From: Apostichopus japonicus | Lineage: Eukaryota > Echinodermata > Holothuroidea > Aspidochirotida > Stichopodidae | DNA length: 64,000 nucleotides | Direction of reading: 5' to 3' | Assembly: GCF_037975245.1 (NCBI RefSeq) | Contig: NC_092575.1 | Span: 12,389,001-12,453,000, forward strand | Part shown: one piece after another, positions 30,979 through 43,700 of the stretch | Position numbering within the stretch: the first letter of the stretch is position 1 | Layout: each line of letters begins with the position of its first letter | Made by a program: the position numbers and the translations under genes | Notes under the pieces: model-generated | Databases searched by the model: none | Told to the model about the DNA's origin: nothing | The model's input: only the letters and a program-made list of their open reading frames with translations

Positions 30979-32566
30979 GGAAGCCACTAAATACTAACCC
31001 GCGTAGCGGTTCGGGTCATCGGTAAGGATCCCGAGCGAGAATGACCTCACCTGACGTCACAGTCTTGCATAACTACGTAGATGCACATGTTGTACATTTC
31101 ACGTGTATAGTGCGGGTACGGGCTCGTGTAACACGTACGTGTTGCCGGGCCAAGTCCCGCTCGCGATTAAGTAAAAGAGGGGAAAATAGGAGACAAATAC
31201 ACAAATATCCAAACGTATCACAGTTTATTCTTGACATTTTAAGTTAACACATGTATATAAGAAAGCTGCAATAAAGTACTGTTGTATTTATCTTCATCTC
31301 AAGTAGCAGGTCTCACAAGTTATTACATAGAGTCAACTAACCTCCAAGACCTGGTTGTGTACATATATCATTTAAAAAACTCCAAGTACCGTTTCAAATC
31401 CATATATCTATCTCCATCTCAAGTAGCAGGTCTCACAATTAAATACATATAGAGTCAACTAACCCCCAATACCTGGTTCTTTACAAATATCAAATTTATA
31501 AGCTGCAAGTTTCACTTCAAACCTTTAGATCTATCGTCATTTCAACTAACAGGTCTCACAAGTTATTACATAGAGTCAACTAACCCCCAAGACCTGGTTG
31601 TGTACATATATCATTTAAAAACTGGAAGTACCGTTTCAAACCCATATATCTATCATCATCTCAAGTAGCAGGTCTCACAAGTTATTATATAGAGTCAACT
31701 AACCCCCAATACCTGGTTATATACAAATATCAAATTTAAAAGCTGCAAGTTTCACTTCAAACCTTTAGATCTATCGTCATTTCAACTAACAGGTCTCACA
31801 AGTTATTACATATTGTCAACTAACCCCCAAGACCTGGTTGTGTACATATATCATTTAAAAACTGGAAGTACCGTTTCAAACCCATATATCTATCATCATC
31901 TCAAGTAGCAGGTCTCACAAGTTATTATATAGAGTCAACTAACCCCCAATACCTGGTTATATACAAATATCAAATTTAAAAGCTGCAAGTTTCACTTCAA
32001 ACCTTTAGATCTATCGTCATTTCAACTAACAGGTCTCACAAATTATTACATAGAGTCAACTAACCCCCAAGACCTGCTTATTAACAAATATCATTTAAAA
32101 AATGCAAGTACCGTTTCAAACCGCTATTATATCTATCTTTATCTCGAGTAGCAGGTCTCACAAGTTATTACATAGAGTCAACTATCCTCCAAGACCTGGT
32201 TGTGTACATATATCATTTAAAAACTGAAAGTACCGTTTCAAACCCATATATCTATCTTCATCTCAAGTAGCAGGTCTCACAAGTTATTACATAGAGTCAA
32301 CTAACCCCCAATACCTGGTTGTGTCCAGATATCATTTAAAAACTGCAAGTACCGTTTCAAACCCATATATCTATCTTCATCTCAAGTAGCAGGTCTCAAA
32401 GTGATTACATAGAGTCAACTAACTTCCAAGACCTGGTTCTTAAAAATATGCAAAATGACGTAATTCGGGAACCGAGAGCACCGAGCACAGTTGCACCCGA
32501 AACCGAGTTCCGAGGGCACTCGAAATGGTCCGACCCGCTGTAGGGGTTAGTATTTAGAAGGCTTCC
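30979..32566. mobile_element. Candidate foldback element enclosing the 120-bp array
   Basis: Imperfect inverted repeats of about 40 bp (left 30979-31018, right 32527-32566) share GGAAGCC, CTAAATACTAACCC and a CGTAGCGG/TACAGCGG core. Similarity may extend outward. There is no clear target duplication and no coding capacity. Confidence 0.45.
31250..32450. repeat. 120-bp satellite-like tandem array, ten units
   Basis: The marker CAGGTCTCAC recurs at 31307, 31427, 31550, 31669, 31790, 31909, 32030, 32152, 32271 and 32390 (119-123 bp spacing). Two unit types alternate in the centre (with GTACCGTTTCAAACCC or with TTTCACTTCAAACCTTTAG), giving a 240-bp higher-order period. It is enclosed by the imperfect inverted repeat at 30979-31018 / 32527-32566. 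Confidence 0.92.
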
Positions 32567-32599
32567 TCTATTTAGTAGCAGCTCTCTGGGCTGAGGGAG

Positions 32600-34600
32600 G
32601 TCGTGGCTGAGTAGTGATCCTCACGTATACCTGTCAGCTATATTTTTTTACGCTGCGGAATCTTCATGTTTCCATGGAAACGTCATATGGTGCCGTTCAA
32701 GGAATTTGTCGTTTTGTTGTAAGTTGGTACAACCATGGAGGTACCTCCATGGTACAACCGATACTAAAAAGAGAACACAGTAACTAAAGTAAAAATTGGA
32801 TCCTGTAGTAAGACCTGACGATATGTGTAATCCCAACAAATGCATAAAGTATGGATAGAAGGTTGCATGCAATTCTTCATTTCTTCTTACTGTAATCCTT
32901 CTAGCACATGTTACCGATTTATCAGATTTAGCAGCACGATCCAGTTTTTACATTATTACGAAAAAAAACTTAAAGATTTAAAGTATATAGGTACCGTAAT
33001 TTTTGCGTGAATCGGATAGTGCTTGACATATTAACTACGTACTTAATCATTAAGTTGTTGAAAATTGCTGATATCCTTACGAAAAAAATCTGAGTATTTT
33101 GACCGTACCTCATCGTTTTCCATATGTTTGACCCAAGTTTTTCCTGCAATCCTTCCGATGGTTAGACCATCAGCGGTTTATGTCATGTTCTTAATAAACA
33201 TCCAAGCATATCAAAGAGAATGATGATAAAACTGGAGACATGCCATAAAAGCTAGTCTATTATGGAGGTCCATTTAAAAATACTTCTTCTCGGCAATGGT
33301 TGACTTTTCAGGCAGATTGATGTAGGACCTACGTTTCTCTAAGGCTTCTCCAATTGTGGTTTGTTACCAGTAACCACTACGTAGAGATCATATTGGCTGA
33401 GCTGTGTTTATTTCTTATCCGTGCAGATACTACCGTACCAAAATTAAATCACAGACTGCAAAAGAGAATGTCTCTAAATGTCACTGAATGTGGAGCGAAC
33501 CGCTAAGAAAGGAATCAGAGCCGTGTAGATACGGTTCTGGGTCATTCTATGATGATTTACCCATGAGGAGTAATTTAAGACTGAATCAATCATACATACT
33601 TTCTGTTGTGAATTTCAGCTCATTGTAGGCTATATATAATTACAGCCTTGTCATGCCCCGGAATGGTTTTCGAAGGGGAGGGGGAGAGCTCAACACGGGA
33701 GTGAGCTTCAACAACCCCCTCCTCTTTAAAAACCTGAATCCGCCCCTGGGAGATTGAGCTATATTTGCTCCATTGTCATCGAAACTATAGACGAAGATTA
33801 GCAAACGTCCGGATTTCCCACACTACGGTATGTCCACTTTTCACTGCAGGCTATACGTTGGCGTCCGGGCGGATGTATAATATTGCGTACAATATCCGGA
33901 TTTTAAATATATTTAATTGCTATTTTAGAAAAAAAATGGCCGTAATGTCAATCAAATAGGCTTTTAGTGAACAATAACATAAATCGGCAGATTTTTAAGT
34001 GTAGCCTAGTTTTACTATAGCGAAGGAACATTATTCCACCAAGGAGTTGTTATTGAACAACTCCCTGATCCCACTTTGTACGAAGTGTGATAGCAAGTAT
34101 ACCTCAATTTGTCTGTTTTTCTTTTTATTACTATAAAAATGAGGTCAAAATGATGGCTTAATTGTGCAGAGCTTGTTGCACTTCATCACTTATCCGTATT
34201 TGTCTTGGGAGAGGGGGGGGGGGGGGGTTGGTGAGGAATTAGGGGTCCTGTATTTGTACGAGTTATTGTTTTCAATGTCAAGTAGAAGAAATATTTCAAA
34301 CTTATTCTATCTAGATCTTTCTAATTATATTTGCCTTAAAACAAATCGAGGTCCACTATTTGAATTAATTAAACTGCGTCGATTTATGCGACAGCGAGCA
34401 AACTTTGTCTTTAGAAATTCCTATGTGTGTCAAAATTGATCACCCCCCCCCCCGGACACGATACTATACTTTTATTCTCGGGGATCTCTGGTGTGTCTGC
34501 GTTTATATTTTGTCTATACATTATTATTACATCTGTCGATTTTGTGTATGCATCGAGAAGCGAATGAACTCCATGACACATTTCAATGTGTCGGATGAAA
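32600..34600. other. Intergenic, no gene recognised
   Basis: A perfect short palindrome with ACCATGGAGGTACCTCCATGGT lies near 32730-32755. A G/C-rich block at 33655-33755 ends CCTGAATCCGCCCCTGG, like a transposon terminus, without a visible partner. Confidence 0.4.
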
Positions 34601-34606
34601 GACACT

Positions 34607-35695
34607 TAGGGGAAGTAGGGGTATTTAGGGGAAGTAGGGGTATACAGGGGAAGGTGGGGGTTATAGGGGAAGGAGGGGGATATAGGAGAAGGTGGGGATA
34701 TAGGGGAAGGAGGAAATATAGGGGAGGAAGGGTGATATTTAGGAATCAGGGTGAGAAAGGGGAAGGAGGGGAAATAGGAGAAGGAGGGAAATCGGGATAA
34801 GGATGGGGATACAGGGGTTGGAGTGGGATATAGAAGTAGGAGGGGATATAGGGAAAGAATGGGATATAGGGGAATGAGGGGGATAGAGGGGAAGGAGGGG
34901 ATATAGGGAAAGAATGGGATATAGGGGAATGAGGGGGATAGAGGGGAAGGAGGGGATATAGGGGAGCAAGGGGTATAGGGAAAGGATGGGGTATATAGGG
35001 GAAGGAGGGATAAAGAGGAAGGAGGGGGATATAGGGGGAGGAGGGTGATATTTAGGAATAAGGGTGAGATAGGGGAAGGAGGGGAAATAGGAGAAGGAGG
35101 GAAATCGGGATAAGGATGGGGATACAGGGGTTGGAGTGGGATATAGAAGTAGGAGGGGATATAAGGAAAGAATGGGATATAGGGGAATGAGGGGGATAGA
35201 GGGGAAGGAGGGGATATAGGGGAGTAAGGGGATATAGGGGAAGGAGGGTGAAATAGGGGAAGGAGGGTGAAATAGGGGAAAGAGGGGGAATAGGGGAATG
35301 AGGGGAAATAGGTGAAGGAGGGGGAGGGGAATATAGTGGAAGGAGGGTCAGATAGGATAAGGAGGGAAAATCGGGGTAAGGAGTAGGTAACAGGGCATGA
35401 GGGTGATATAGAAGTAGGAGGGGATATAGGGGGAGATAGGGGAAGGAGGGGAATATAGAGGTATGGGGGACATAGGGGAAGGGGGTATAGGGGAAGGTGG
35501 GGGATATAGCAGGAAGGAGGGGAATAAGGGGAAGGAGGGATATACGGGAAGAATGAGTAATAGGGAAAAGAGTGGAAATAATGGAAATAATGGAAGAAGG
35601 GGGTTATACATGAAGGAGGGGGATATAGAGGAAGTATCGGGATATAAGGGAGGGAGGAGATATAGAGAAGGAGATGGATATGGGGGAAGGAGGGT
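34607..35695. repeat. 1.1-kb polypurine minisatellite
   Basis: The plus strand is almost only G and A with scattered T, built from variants of GGGGAAGGAGGGGATATAG. A roughly 313-bp block is repeated (GGTGATATTTAGGAAT at 34731 and 35044), and a 55-bp sub-block is duplicated at about 34841-34950. The 375-codon minus-strand open frame (PSFPYIP-type repeats) is a by-product of the repeat. Confidence 0.93.
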
Positions 35696-35699
35696 GGGT

Positions 35700-36948
35700 T
35701 GGCTAAACGTAGTTTCGTTTTCCTGTCTGACAAATGGCAAAGTCACACCTGAATCGTGCAGGTGTGTCAATCACATTCCCCGTACAGGCTCTCGTTTTTG
35801 ACGGTACAATATTTTGGTAGAATTTAAAATAATCTGCCTCTGTAACCAGCACGTAACTTGAAATGTGAAAAAGCTCTAACAGGAACAAAGCTGTTAACAC
35901 ACTAAGTGGTTCGTAATAGGCTAATAATGATAGCACATTCACGAAGAACAGATTATCTAGCGTCTCAGAAAAAAAACAAGTTGGCTTTATACTGCAGAAA
36001 GAAACTTTCCCTTTCCTTAGTTGTACATGTTCCCACGGTGGAAGATGACGAGCGAGACAGAGAATCAAGTAAACCACAAAGGTCTTTAGTTCAGATCGGT
36101 GTCTATTTAAAATTTGTGCAAAAATTTTGCAATGACCTTTAGTGTGTGTTTCTGTGAAAGAAAACACCAAAACCAGACAAATAAAACACGAAACAAAACA
36201 AACATATATATGAACATACATATACACGCAAACATTTAAGCGAGGTCATCATACAAGAAGATATAAAGAAGCTTCGTCGGGGAATCGAACCTAGGCAGAC
36301 ATGAGAATGAATTTAAAAAGGCAGTGTAAATAAAATTTGGAAACATTAATGCCATGGTTCAATTGAACGTATCAAGTTGAGCATCAACCCAAGCGAAAAG
36401 ATGTGAGTCCTTCGTTGAAAGACTGCAAGCCCACTTCTGACACCGAAGGCCGGACTCTCGACGTACTCTCCTGGATGCTTTAGGATTCAGGAAGGATATA
36501 GAATTGGGATCGTATGCCTGTATAAAAAGACCACATTGTCAATGCCATTACGACAATACAGTGCCTTGCATCCGATAGGTGAGGTTTACACGACCTTCAG
36601 CAAGCACCGACGCGCAGTTCTGCCCATCCAACCAATGAGGCCATTACGGCATTACACACAGCCTGTAGATATCTTAGCTAAGGATACAGTAGATTGCCAC
36701 CATACTCCAAAAGCCTTATCAAGTTTCTTATGCTGTATGTTGTTCTGTCATAAAGTAAGAGCATACTACAACTATTGAGGGAGGTGAAAGAAAACGAATA
36801 ACCTACAATTTCTTTTAAAGAACGAATAACATGTGGTTTCATATTTCATTCCCAGGGTCACTAACGTTAAATACGAAAAGAATCTGAGAAAGTTGTGGAA
36901 TATCTTAATTTAAAGTGCAAATTGTACCTTAATAATTCAAAGTAAGAT
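35700..36948. other. Intergenic, no gene recognised
   Basis: The minus-strand frame at 35703-36227 lacks recognisable motifs. I see no exon signals worth calling. Confidence 0.4.
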
Positions 36949-36956
36949 GCTGATAA

Positions 36957-37357
36957 CAGTGGCGGAGCGGAGCGTCCATATAGTCAGAGGGGCGAATGCC
37001 CCCCCCCCCCCGACGGACTCAAATGTACTGCTGGCGCCCTTTTCAGCTTTTTTACGACTTTTTACTTATTCGCGATTAGTGACTTTTCATTGCGCTCCTC
37101 ATCTAAATATTGACATTTGTCACATTTTCTTGCTGTAATTTTCTGACAAAATGCTCTAACGGCTATTTATTCTTCGTTTATCTGCAAACTAGCAAGGCCC
37201 GGAAAGGGTCATTTCCGGCGATCTAGGGAGTATCTTTACTCAAAAAAATTCTGTACGCTCAGCGCCAACCTGTGGTGGCGCTCTGCTTAGATAGTGTCAA
37301 AAGCGCCCCACAGACAATTCTCGCCCCCTCTGACCAATATCCCTAGCTCCGCCACTG
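36957..37357. mobile_element. hAT-type MITE, copy 2 (401 bp)
   Basis: Same family as 14739-15143: CAGTGGCGGAGC inverted termini flanked by identical 8-bp GCTGATAA (36949-36956 and 37358-37365). It carries a 5-bp GGAGC duplication just inside the left end. It sits about 20-30 bp left of the segmental-duplication border. Confidence 0.92.
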
Positions 37358-37706
37358 GCTGATAAAAAGAGTGAGAAACACAATCGTATTTTTAATAGTG
37401 ATTACTTATACAGATGTAATACGAACAGTTACCTACAATACATATCAATAACTTTGACCTTCAATAATTTCTAGGAAGAGTGTGGTCTTTCTAGCTATGA
37501 ATGACGTTGCCAATGACCTTAAGAAAGTTTGTTTGCGGGTAGAACAGTACACACGGAAATTGGTGACCATGATTGAAAACACATTCACAGTGCTTGGAAG
37601 CTCACAATCGGCTGGTTCAATCTTCATTTAACATCAAAGCTATATTTGCAGCTATTCACAGTAATTCACAGGACTTCAAAAATGTAATTTTCTTATTACA
37701 TCGAAA

Positions 37707-37773
37707 ATGAGATCAACGATGCATCAACCGTTATTAGTTAGCGTTATTTCATGTCTTATTTTACGTGCTCAAG
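37707..37773 (+). CDS. Signal-peptide first exon, copy A
   Basis: Twenty-two codons (MRSTMHQPLLVSVISCLILR then AQ) form a classical secretion signal: basic start, hydrophobic core, small residue near the cut site. The exon ends in phase 1 at GTAATG. Copy B at 50602 differs at a few residues. No downstream phase-1 partner exon was recognised before copy B. It could be an alternative first exon of the LDLa/mini-exon gene, the head of a paralogue, or an orphan. Confidence 0.6.
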
Positions 37774-37928
37774 GTAATGTAAAACAAAAACTTTTTCCTG
37801 CTGCTCACGCCAAAGTTTAGGTTTCAGAATTTCCATATCATGCAGCTTGCTTCATTTGCTTAAGATTTGTAAACATTGTAATAACATTTGTAACAACTTT
37901 GTTTTTTCGATTATATATGTAAATAATT

Positions 37929-38072
37929 GCACGTTTCTCGGCCTTTTGGCTGATATCATATGTAGTATATGTTCCCTATTCGAGGGGAATAGTGATACAC
38001 ACATGACGATGACCACCGAGTCTCAGTCTCCACTGGAAGGGGATTGGGGTTGAGAGCGGATCAGTCGTTCTG
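37929..38072 (+). ncRNA. U2-snRNA-like sequence, copy A (probable pseudogene)
   Basis: TTTCTCGGCCTTTTGGCT followed by ATATCATATGTAGTATATGTTC closely follows the 5' end of U2 snRNA, including the GTAGTA branch-site recognition element. A short hairpin (TTCCC/GGGGAA) comes next. The 3' half does not resemble U2, so this is likely a chimeric or degenerate U2 copy. Confidence 0.55.
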
Positions 38073-39429
38073 TTGTTTTGTTGTTGGTTTTTCGTACCCA
38101 TGCATGTTCTTTCTTGGGTGACTTTTCTTAAAAAGTATATTTGCACGTTTCATGCAGCAAATAAATTTACTTTGACTGTATGGTGACTTTCACACCCTTG
38201 CAATGATGTAGTTGGGTTATTTTCAATATTTTACGTTTGTGAAGGGAGTCATGTGGTTGGCATTTGATTCCAAAATCGATCTTGAAAATTTATTGTGTTT
38301 TATGTTGAGTAGACAAGGTGAGAATAAATTTTTAATAGGAGTGACAACATTGCTATTTACATCTGTATCAGAAAGCAAAATCTGTCATGCAATGAACAAA
38401 AGTTCCGTACAGCTTGAATGTTAGCCGTGCATATACATTAGTAATTTGAGTACATGTGCGTTAGTATAAGATTTGAAAAGAGAACAAGCCAACCTAGGAC
38501 ATCTATGTCGTTGTACTTGCAAATTTTAACCTTTGTAACCCGACAAACATAATTTTGTGAAATCTTCAAAGGTGCCCCTTTTCATAAATTAGGAGTGTTG
38601 CTTTTATTGTTCATAAAAAAGGATTTTTCCCGGTTTTGCGATGAAAAGTGCCCTTTTGTTATGTCAAATGTCTTTTTGGCGAGGAATTAATTCAGAAAAA
38701 TATAATTTAGCAGGTGTTTTTTTGCTGACGAAATATTCAAATACTGCAGTTTGTGGTAAGTAATGCACAAACAGTCCATTTTGCATGTTTCCCTTTGAGA
38801 GCATTGTATGATTTACCCACTGAAACCAAAGTCGCATCTCCCATTGCCCTTTGAATTTGGAGTCCCGCTCCCAACTCCAACCCCCCCCCCCCCCCGCCAG
38901 TTATTTCAGTAGTGTGCAAGTTTTACGACTCACCAGACTATAACTTATGTACGTCTGCAGTAATGTTGTCCATATCGAATTTATATATAGGCCTACGTGA
39001 GAACCGCAACAACTGAAAACTATATGTTTTTACAGTATGTTTTCATACTATTTCTCAAACCAGACTATAACTTATGTACGTCTGCATTAATGTTGGCCTA
39101 TATCGATTATTGCTTCCGTGATGGGGATATATATATCTGCGAGTATGTGAAACAAGTGAAAGACGTAAAGGTTACCCGTGTCACTGAATGAATCAACATT
39201 ATAGCTGCATTGTTCCGTTGTATTTTAGTATAGTGTTACTAGATATACTCGACCATGGAAAACTCATAACAATCCATGCATTACTGTGCTTAGATTGTGT
39301 GTTACTGTTCATTTTTCCTTCGTGCGTGTGTGTGTCGTTTCTTCATAATTTCGTCTTAACAATTTTAATGTGTATCTGTAAACCGCTAGATATCGGGTTA
39401 TACATAATTTAATATAAACAAGAGGGTAT

Positions 39430-39480
39430 GTATGAGTCTTCGACCCTAGCAGGATCTACATCATAGGCGAATTTAAAGCG
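39430..39480 (-). other. Degenerate hammerhead-like motif in copy A
   Basis: On the minus strand, TATGATG then GATCCTGCTAGGGTC then GAAG resembles the PLE motif CTGAAGA-GATCC...GGATC-GAAAC with core changes. The same motif lies in copy B at about 52010-52060. Confidence 0.35.
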
Positions 39481-40783
39481 AAAAAAAGGAGAGAGGTAAA
39501 ATAAACAGATGGAGGTACAAATTTATAGGGTCATTGAACAAATGCATGGATTAAAATAGTACAAAGTATCATTTAATTTTAAGGAAGCAGAAAATAAACT
39601 GCGCAGAGGGATCGGGTTATACAGGGAGCTATCACTGTACAAGTTACAGGACACAAGTATTGTTCCCCCTCAGTAAATTGTCGATACTATCCTTAAAATT
39701 TTGGTGCCCTCTCAAACTTCAATTTCCTTGCAATGCTACTTGCCTGTGTGCGATGTATCATGTAGTGTAAAATAGTAGTCAACTATATATTCCTACCGAG
39801 GTCGAAGGTCAGTCAGCATATGGAAGAAGAGAAAACGTGCTAGATGGGTTAGAAATGTCCGATCTGTGCACAATGATTTGAATTGCTGTTGTTCAACCGA
39901 TCGATTACGTGTGAGGAATTACATCACAAAATTGTGCAGGAACAAAACATATTCTTCAACCGGTATACTTTTGCGTCACTAACTTAAGGATCCAATAACT
40001 TAACTAATCCGATTACAAAGAATCAAGTTTGTCCCAAAGAAGGTTAAAATGGTCAGCCGCGGTAGATTTGGCTGTGATTTGTCGTGGATGTTGACAGGGC
40101 GAGAAAACCGGCCATAAATCTTTATTAAACCTGCCTTTATTTCGTAATTAGTTCAAGGAGATTACGTTACTACATAACTATACCATATGGAACGTATTAA
40201 ATGTCATTTGCTTGTCTGTGATATATACTCGTCTAAACAGTCACTATTCAAACGCATATGCAAGAAGCATGTCGATAAGTTGTCCGTCCATCTTGACAAT
40301 TAATTAAAATCTGTTGGTTTCAATTGCATGCTGTATAAATAACACAAAATCTGTGTTACTTGATAAAGATTTTAAAGGCGATATCGTTCATAGAATATTT
40401 TTTTAGGGCGCTGGCATTATCAAGGTTTCAGCGAGGTTTACTGGGACCCCGAAAACTCACGTGACCTCGGTGGCAAATTTAGATCAGTGAATAGCACAGG
40501 CAAGCGTATGCGTAACAAGCCCGTACCGATGCACACATAATGTTATAACAGAGCATTTCAGATTACTGTACTGTTTACCGCAAAGGATTTTCGTACGCGA
40601 TAGTTTGTTGTTTGTGTGCCTATTGAGTAAAGAATACTGTACGATTTTCGTACAAATACATTCGATTAGACTAGAGTATAGTGACAATAATGGAAAAGGG
40701 ATCAGGGCAAGGAGAATCGAGCGAAAGAAAACGGCCTTATCCTGGAACGAGCGTAGGTTCAAGTGGAGGAAGGCCTTTGTTGC

Positions 40784-43700
40784 ATGGACCTGACAAAAAC
40801 AGCAGTGCAAAGGAGCAATAGCGACGAAGAGATGCCACGAAGATCTATCTTCTACGTTCCTATGTATGTCCATGATTTGACTTTTGTTAGCAACGCAGAT
40901 TTCGCAGAACATTTGCTTCAGGATCACACAAAAAGGTAATGATTTGCTAAGCTAGGCTAAAACTTTATATGGTAATACTAGTACATAGCCTACATAGTAG
41001 TACCATAGTATAGGGTATTGTCCTAGGTAACTGTCAGTATTGCGAAGTACAGAATACTGCGAAGTTCGGACACCCCTAAGAAATACACGATTTCACCATA
41101 ATAACCTACAAGCAAAAGCCAATATCACTAAAAACTAGAAAGCTACAGTTATTACCTCTCCAAAATGACCCGTGCGCAAGTATGTATGTACATATTTGTC
41201 AATAAAATGATAGTTTTGGGGGTATTTTAAGGCTTAGGTGTTCGAACTTCGCAGTGTCTATGCTATTGTATTTGTAACATACATGATTTGATGAGCCTAG
41301 GCTTTGTAACTAGGCCTATCATTTATTATTTTTCCAATGGACCTAGCGTATGCTAACCTTATCATACTTATCCTAGCACAAAATAGCAGTAAGTGGTATT
41401 ACTGAGTCATCATCATCACTGTTTGTGAATGCTTGTCATGAAGATACTGTATAGGCCGTGGCTATTCTTACAACTAGTCGTAACAATTATTTATAAACTA
41501 TTCTTACGACAAAGGCGAATTCAGGCGCAGTAAAGTAACTTAAAGCAACTGCGCATGTACTGTAGTAGGGGTAACCCTAACCCTAAACATAACCCTAAAC
41601 CTTAATCCTAACCCTAACCGGAAATTATTGTTACTCCTCGTCGTAAAAATAGTACTCCTGGTCATAAAAATAGCAACTGCATATGCGTAGTCGGAAATTA
41701 TTCTTACGACTAGTCCTAAGAATAGCCACTTTGTTCTGTATACAGTTAAAAATTAAAATATCCTTCCTAAAGAAGACTGACAGGGACTGGGGGTCTTTAG
41801 TTTCACTCCTCATATTTATGCCATGGAAAGCTGGGCCTTCTCATCACCAAAAAATAAACTGTTTTTGCCTCAACAAATTGATGTAAATATATTTTCTAAC
41901 CACTAGGCCTAGGCGATCTGTTCATCCCCACCCCCTCCAGGTTCTAAATTGTTATCAGCTGTCCTTGTTTGTAGAATAATTCTTGTGAATGAGCATTGGA
42001 AAGAAAAGTATTAAGTATGAAGCCTCGCCTATGCCCAGTCATAATTAACTAGGCATATAACATAAGACTAAGGCCTATAGTATTAGTAATAAGTATCTGA
42101 ATTTATTGTTCATAGTAACTGTATTCCTTAATTTTGTAATATGCACCAGTGAGGAAGGCCTACTGTGCTACAAGTACAACCACATGGACCTGCATTTTTT
42201 CATATAAAAATAATGCATCTACATAAATACTTTAGAATCACTCCTAACTGATTGACATGTTTTCACACCGCTGCGTATGCAACTAGACCTTAGGTTTTTC
42301 TAAGGTCAGCCACAGCTACTGTAGCATACTGTATATGCAATCAAGTTTTAATGGTTCATTTGGGCAACAGGGTGTTATACTGTTATCTACTGACTGTCTG
42401 TCCAATATTCCAGCAATCATGTGCTATACATATCTGTGTTTGGGATTTTTGAAGAAACCCAACTGCTATGCAAGAAATTAGGTAAATTAGCCTCACAAAT
42501 TGATGGAGCATATTAGTACATATAGCTATACCTATATAAACCTTTATATAGCCATGCCTGGAGGTAAGAAAGTACCAGTTTTTTTTGTAGGCCTGATGCT
42601 CATACTTTATGATGCTGTGCTAAGTTATCATATTTTGTAGATATAGTCAGTACTATGCTTGTTTTTGTTCAGCTTCTTGTGAATGATCTGATGTTTAGTG
42701 TTCAAAAATGATAATATCTATTAAATTTGGTGGCCAAAACTATCTCTTGTGGAGTGTAATCCAGTGTTAATGGTAGTCTGAAATCAAGCTATTCATGTAA
42801 ACAGGAATTTTTCACAATGGTGGGCTTATGTCATGGACTAAGCTAGCATCTCAATTCTCACCCATGGAACCAACTGCTCACATAAACAGGATGTTTACAC
42901 AGTAGGTAAATAATGAGTGTACATCAAACTTCGATCAAAAGACTGGACATCTTTTAGCGATATGAAACCAATCAGTTCACTAAGACAGGAATTCAACACA
43001 AAATTATCCTTACAATTCTTGTAAGGTACCACAGTTTATGGATATGTTGAAGAAGAGTATGAAAGAATATCTCATCCTTATCTGGGTTTAAATCAATGTG
43101 GGTTAACAATATGTTATTATTAAAATCTGCCTAAGTGTTTGTTTGTTACTTTTCTCTTTCATATTTTTTCTTGGGTAGGTATGATAAAAACATGTATGTT
43201 TGTAATGATTTGGTCATTACCAGATTCATTATGCATACAATTAAGCTCGGGTGTACAGTAAAATTACTATTTCAGTTATATGATTTACGGACAATTTTTT
43301 TGTTTCATTGAACAGGTTTCAAATGCATCTTTTCCGGAAAGATGCCGAAAGTCAAACAGAGGCATTCTCAGCAGCTGTCACCACAGAAAGATCAGTTGAC
43401 ACTCAGAAAGGAGAAGGTAAATTTATATGTTTATCCTTGCATGAATTACAGACTGGAAGAGAAGTGCTAATCTTATATCTGATCTGATGTGATCAGAAAA
43501 ATAATACAATTTCATTCTCATTAATTCCAAAAGAAAAGAAAAAACTGGTAGCATATTGCTCATCCACTAAAAAGTATGCATGTGTATGAGAATTTATAAA
43601 AGTAAGTGGACCTGATATTATCAGAATCTTCTTAAGAGGCAAACTGACTAGTAACAGGAAATTCAAGAGACACAATAGAGCCTGGAACAGAGAAGACATG

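Larger units (their letters stand above)
37385..40372 (+). repeat. Segmental duplication, copy A
   Basis: Nearly colinear with 50281-52972, with similarity ending at GTTACTTGATAAAGATTTTAA in both. Copy A has about 310 bp (38320-38630) that copy B lacks. It contains a signal-peptide exon, a U2-like sequence and a degenerate hammerhead-like motif. Divergence is a few percent with scattered indels. Confidence 0.9.

Noticed and set aside
31250-32450. 120-bp tandem array as a CRISPR array
   Set aside because: Units are whole tandem copies without distinct unique spacers, and the DNA is animal nuclear sequence.
34606-35733. 375-codon open frame on the minus strand (Pro/Ser/Tyr-rich)
   Set aside because: It is the translation of the polypurine minisatellite's complementary strand; repeats of IPPSP-type words follow the DNA repeat and no start/stop context or domain supports a gene.
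40484-40927. 147-codon minus-strand frame opposite the first exon of the candidate gene
   Set aside because: No motif, no splice support, and it is antisense to a better-supported plus-strand exon.
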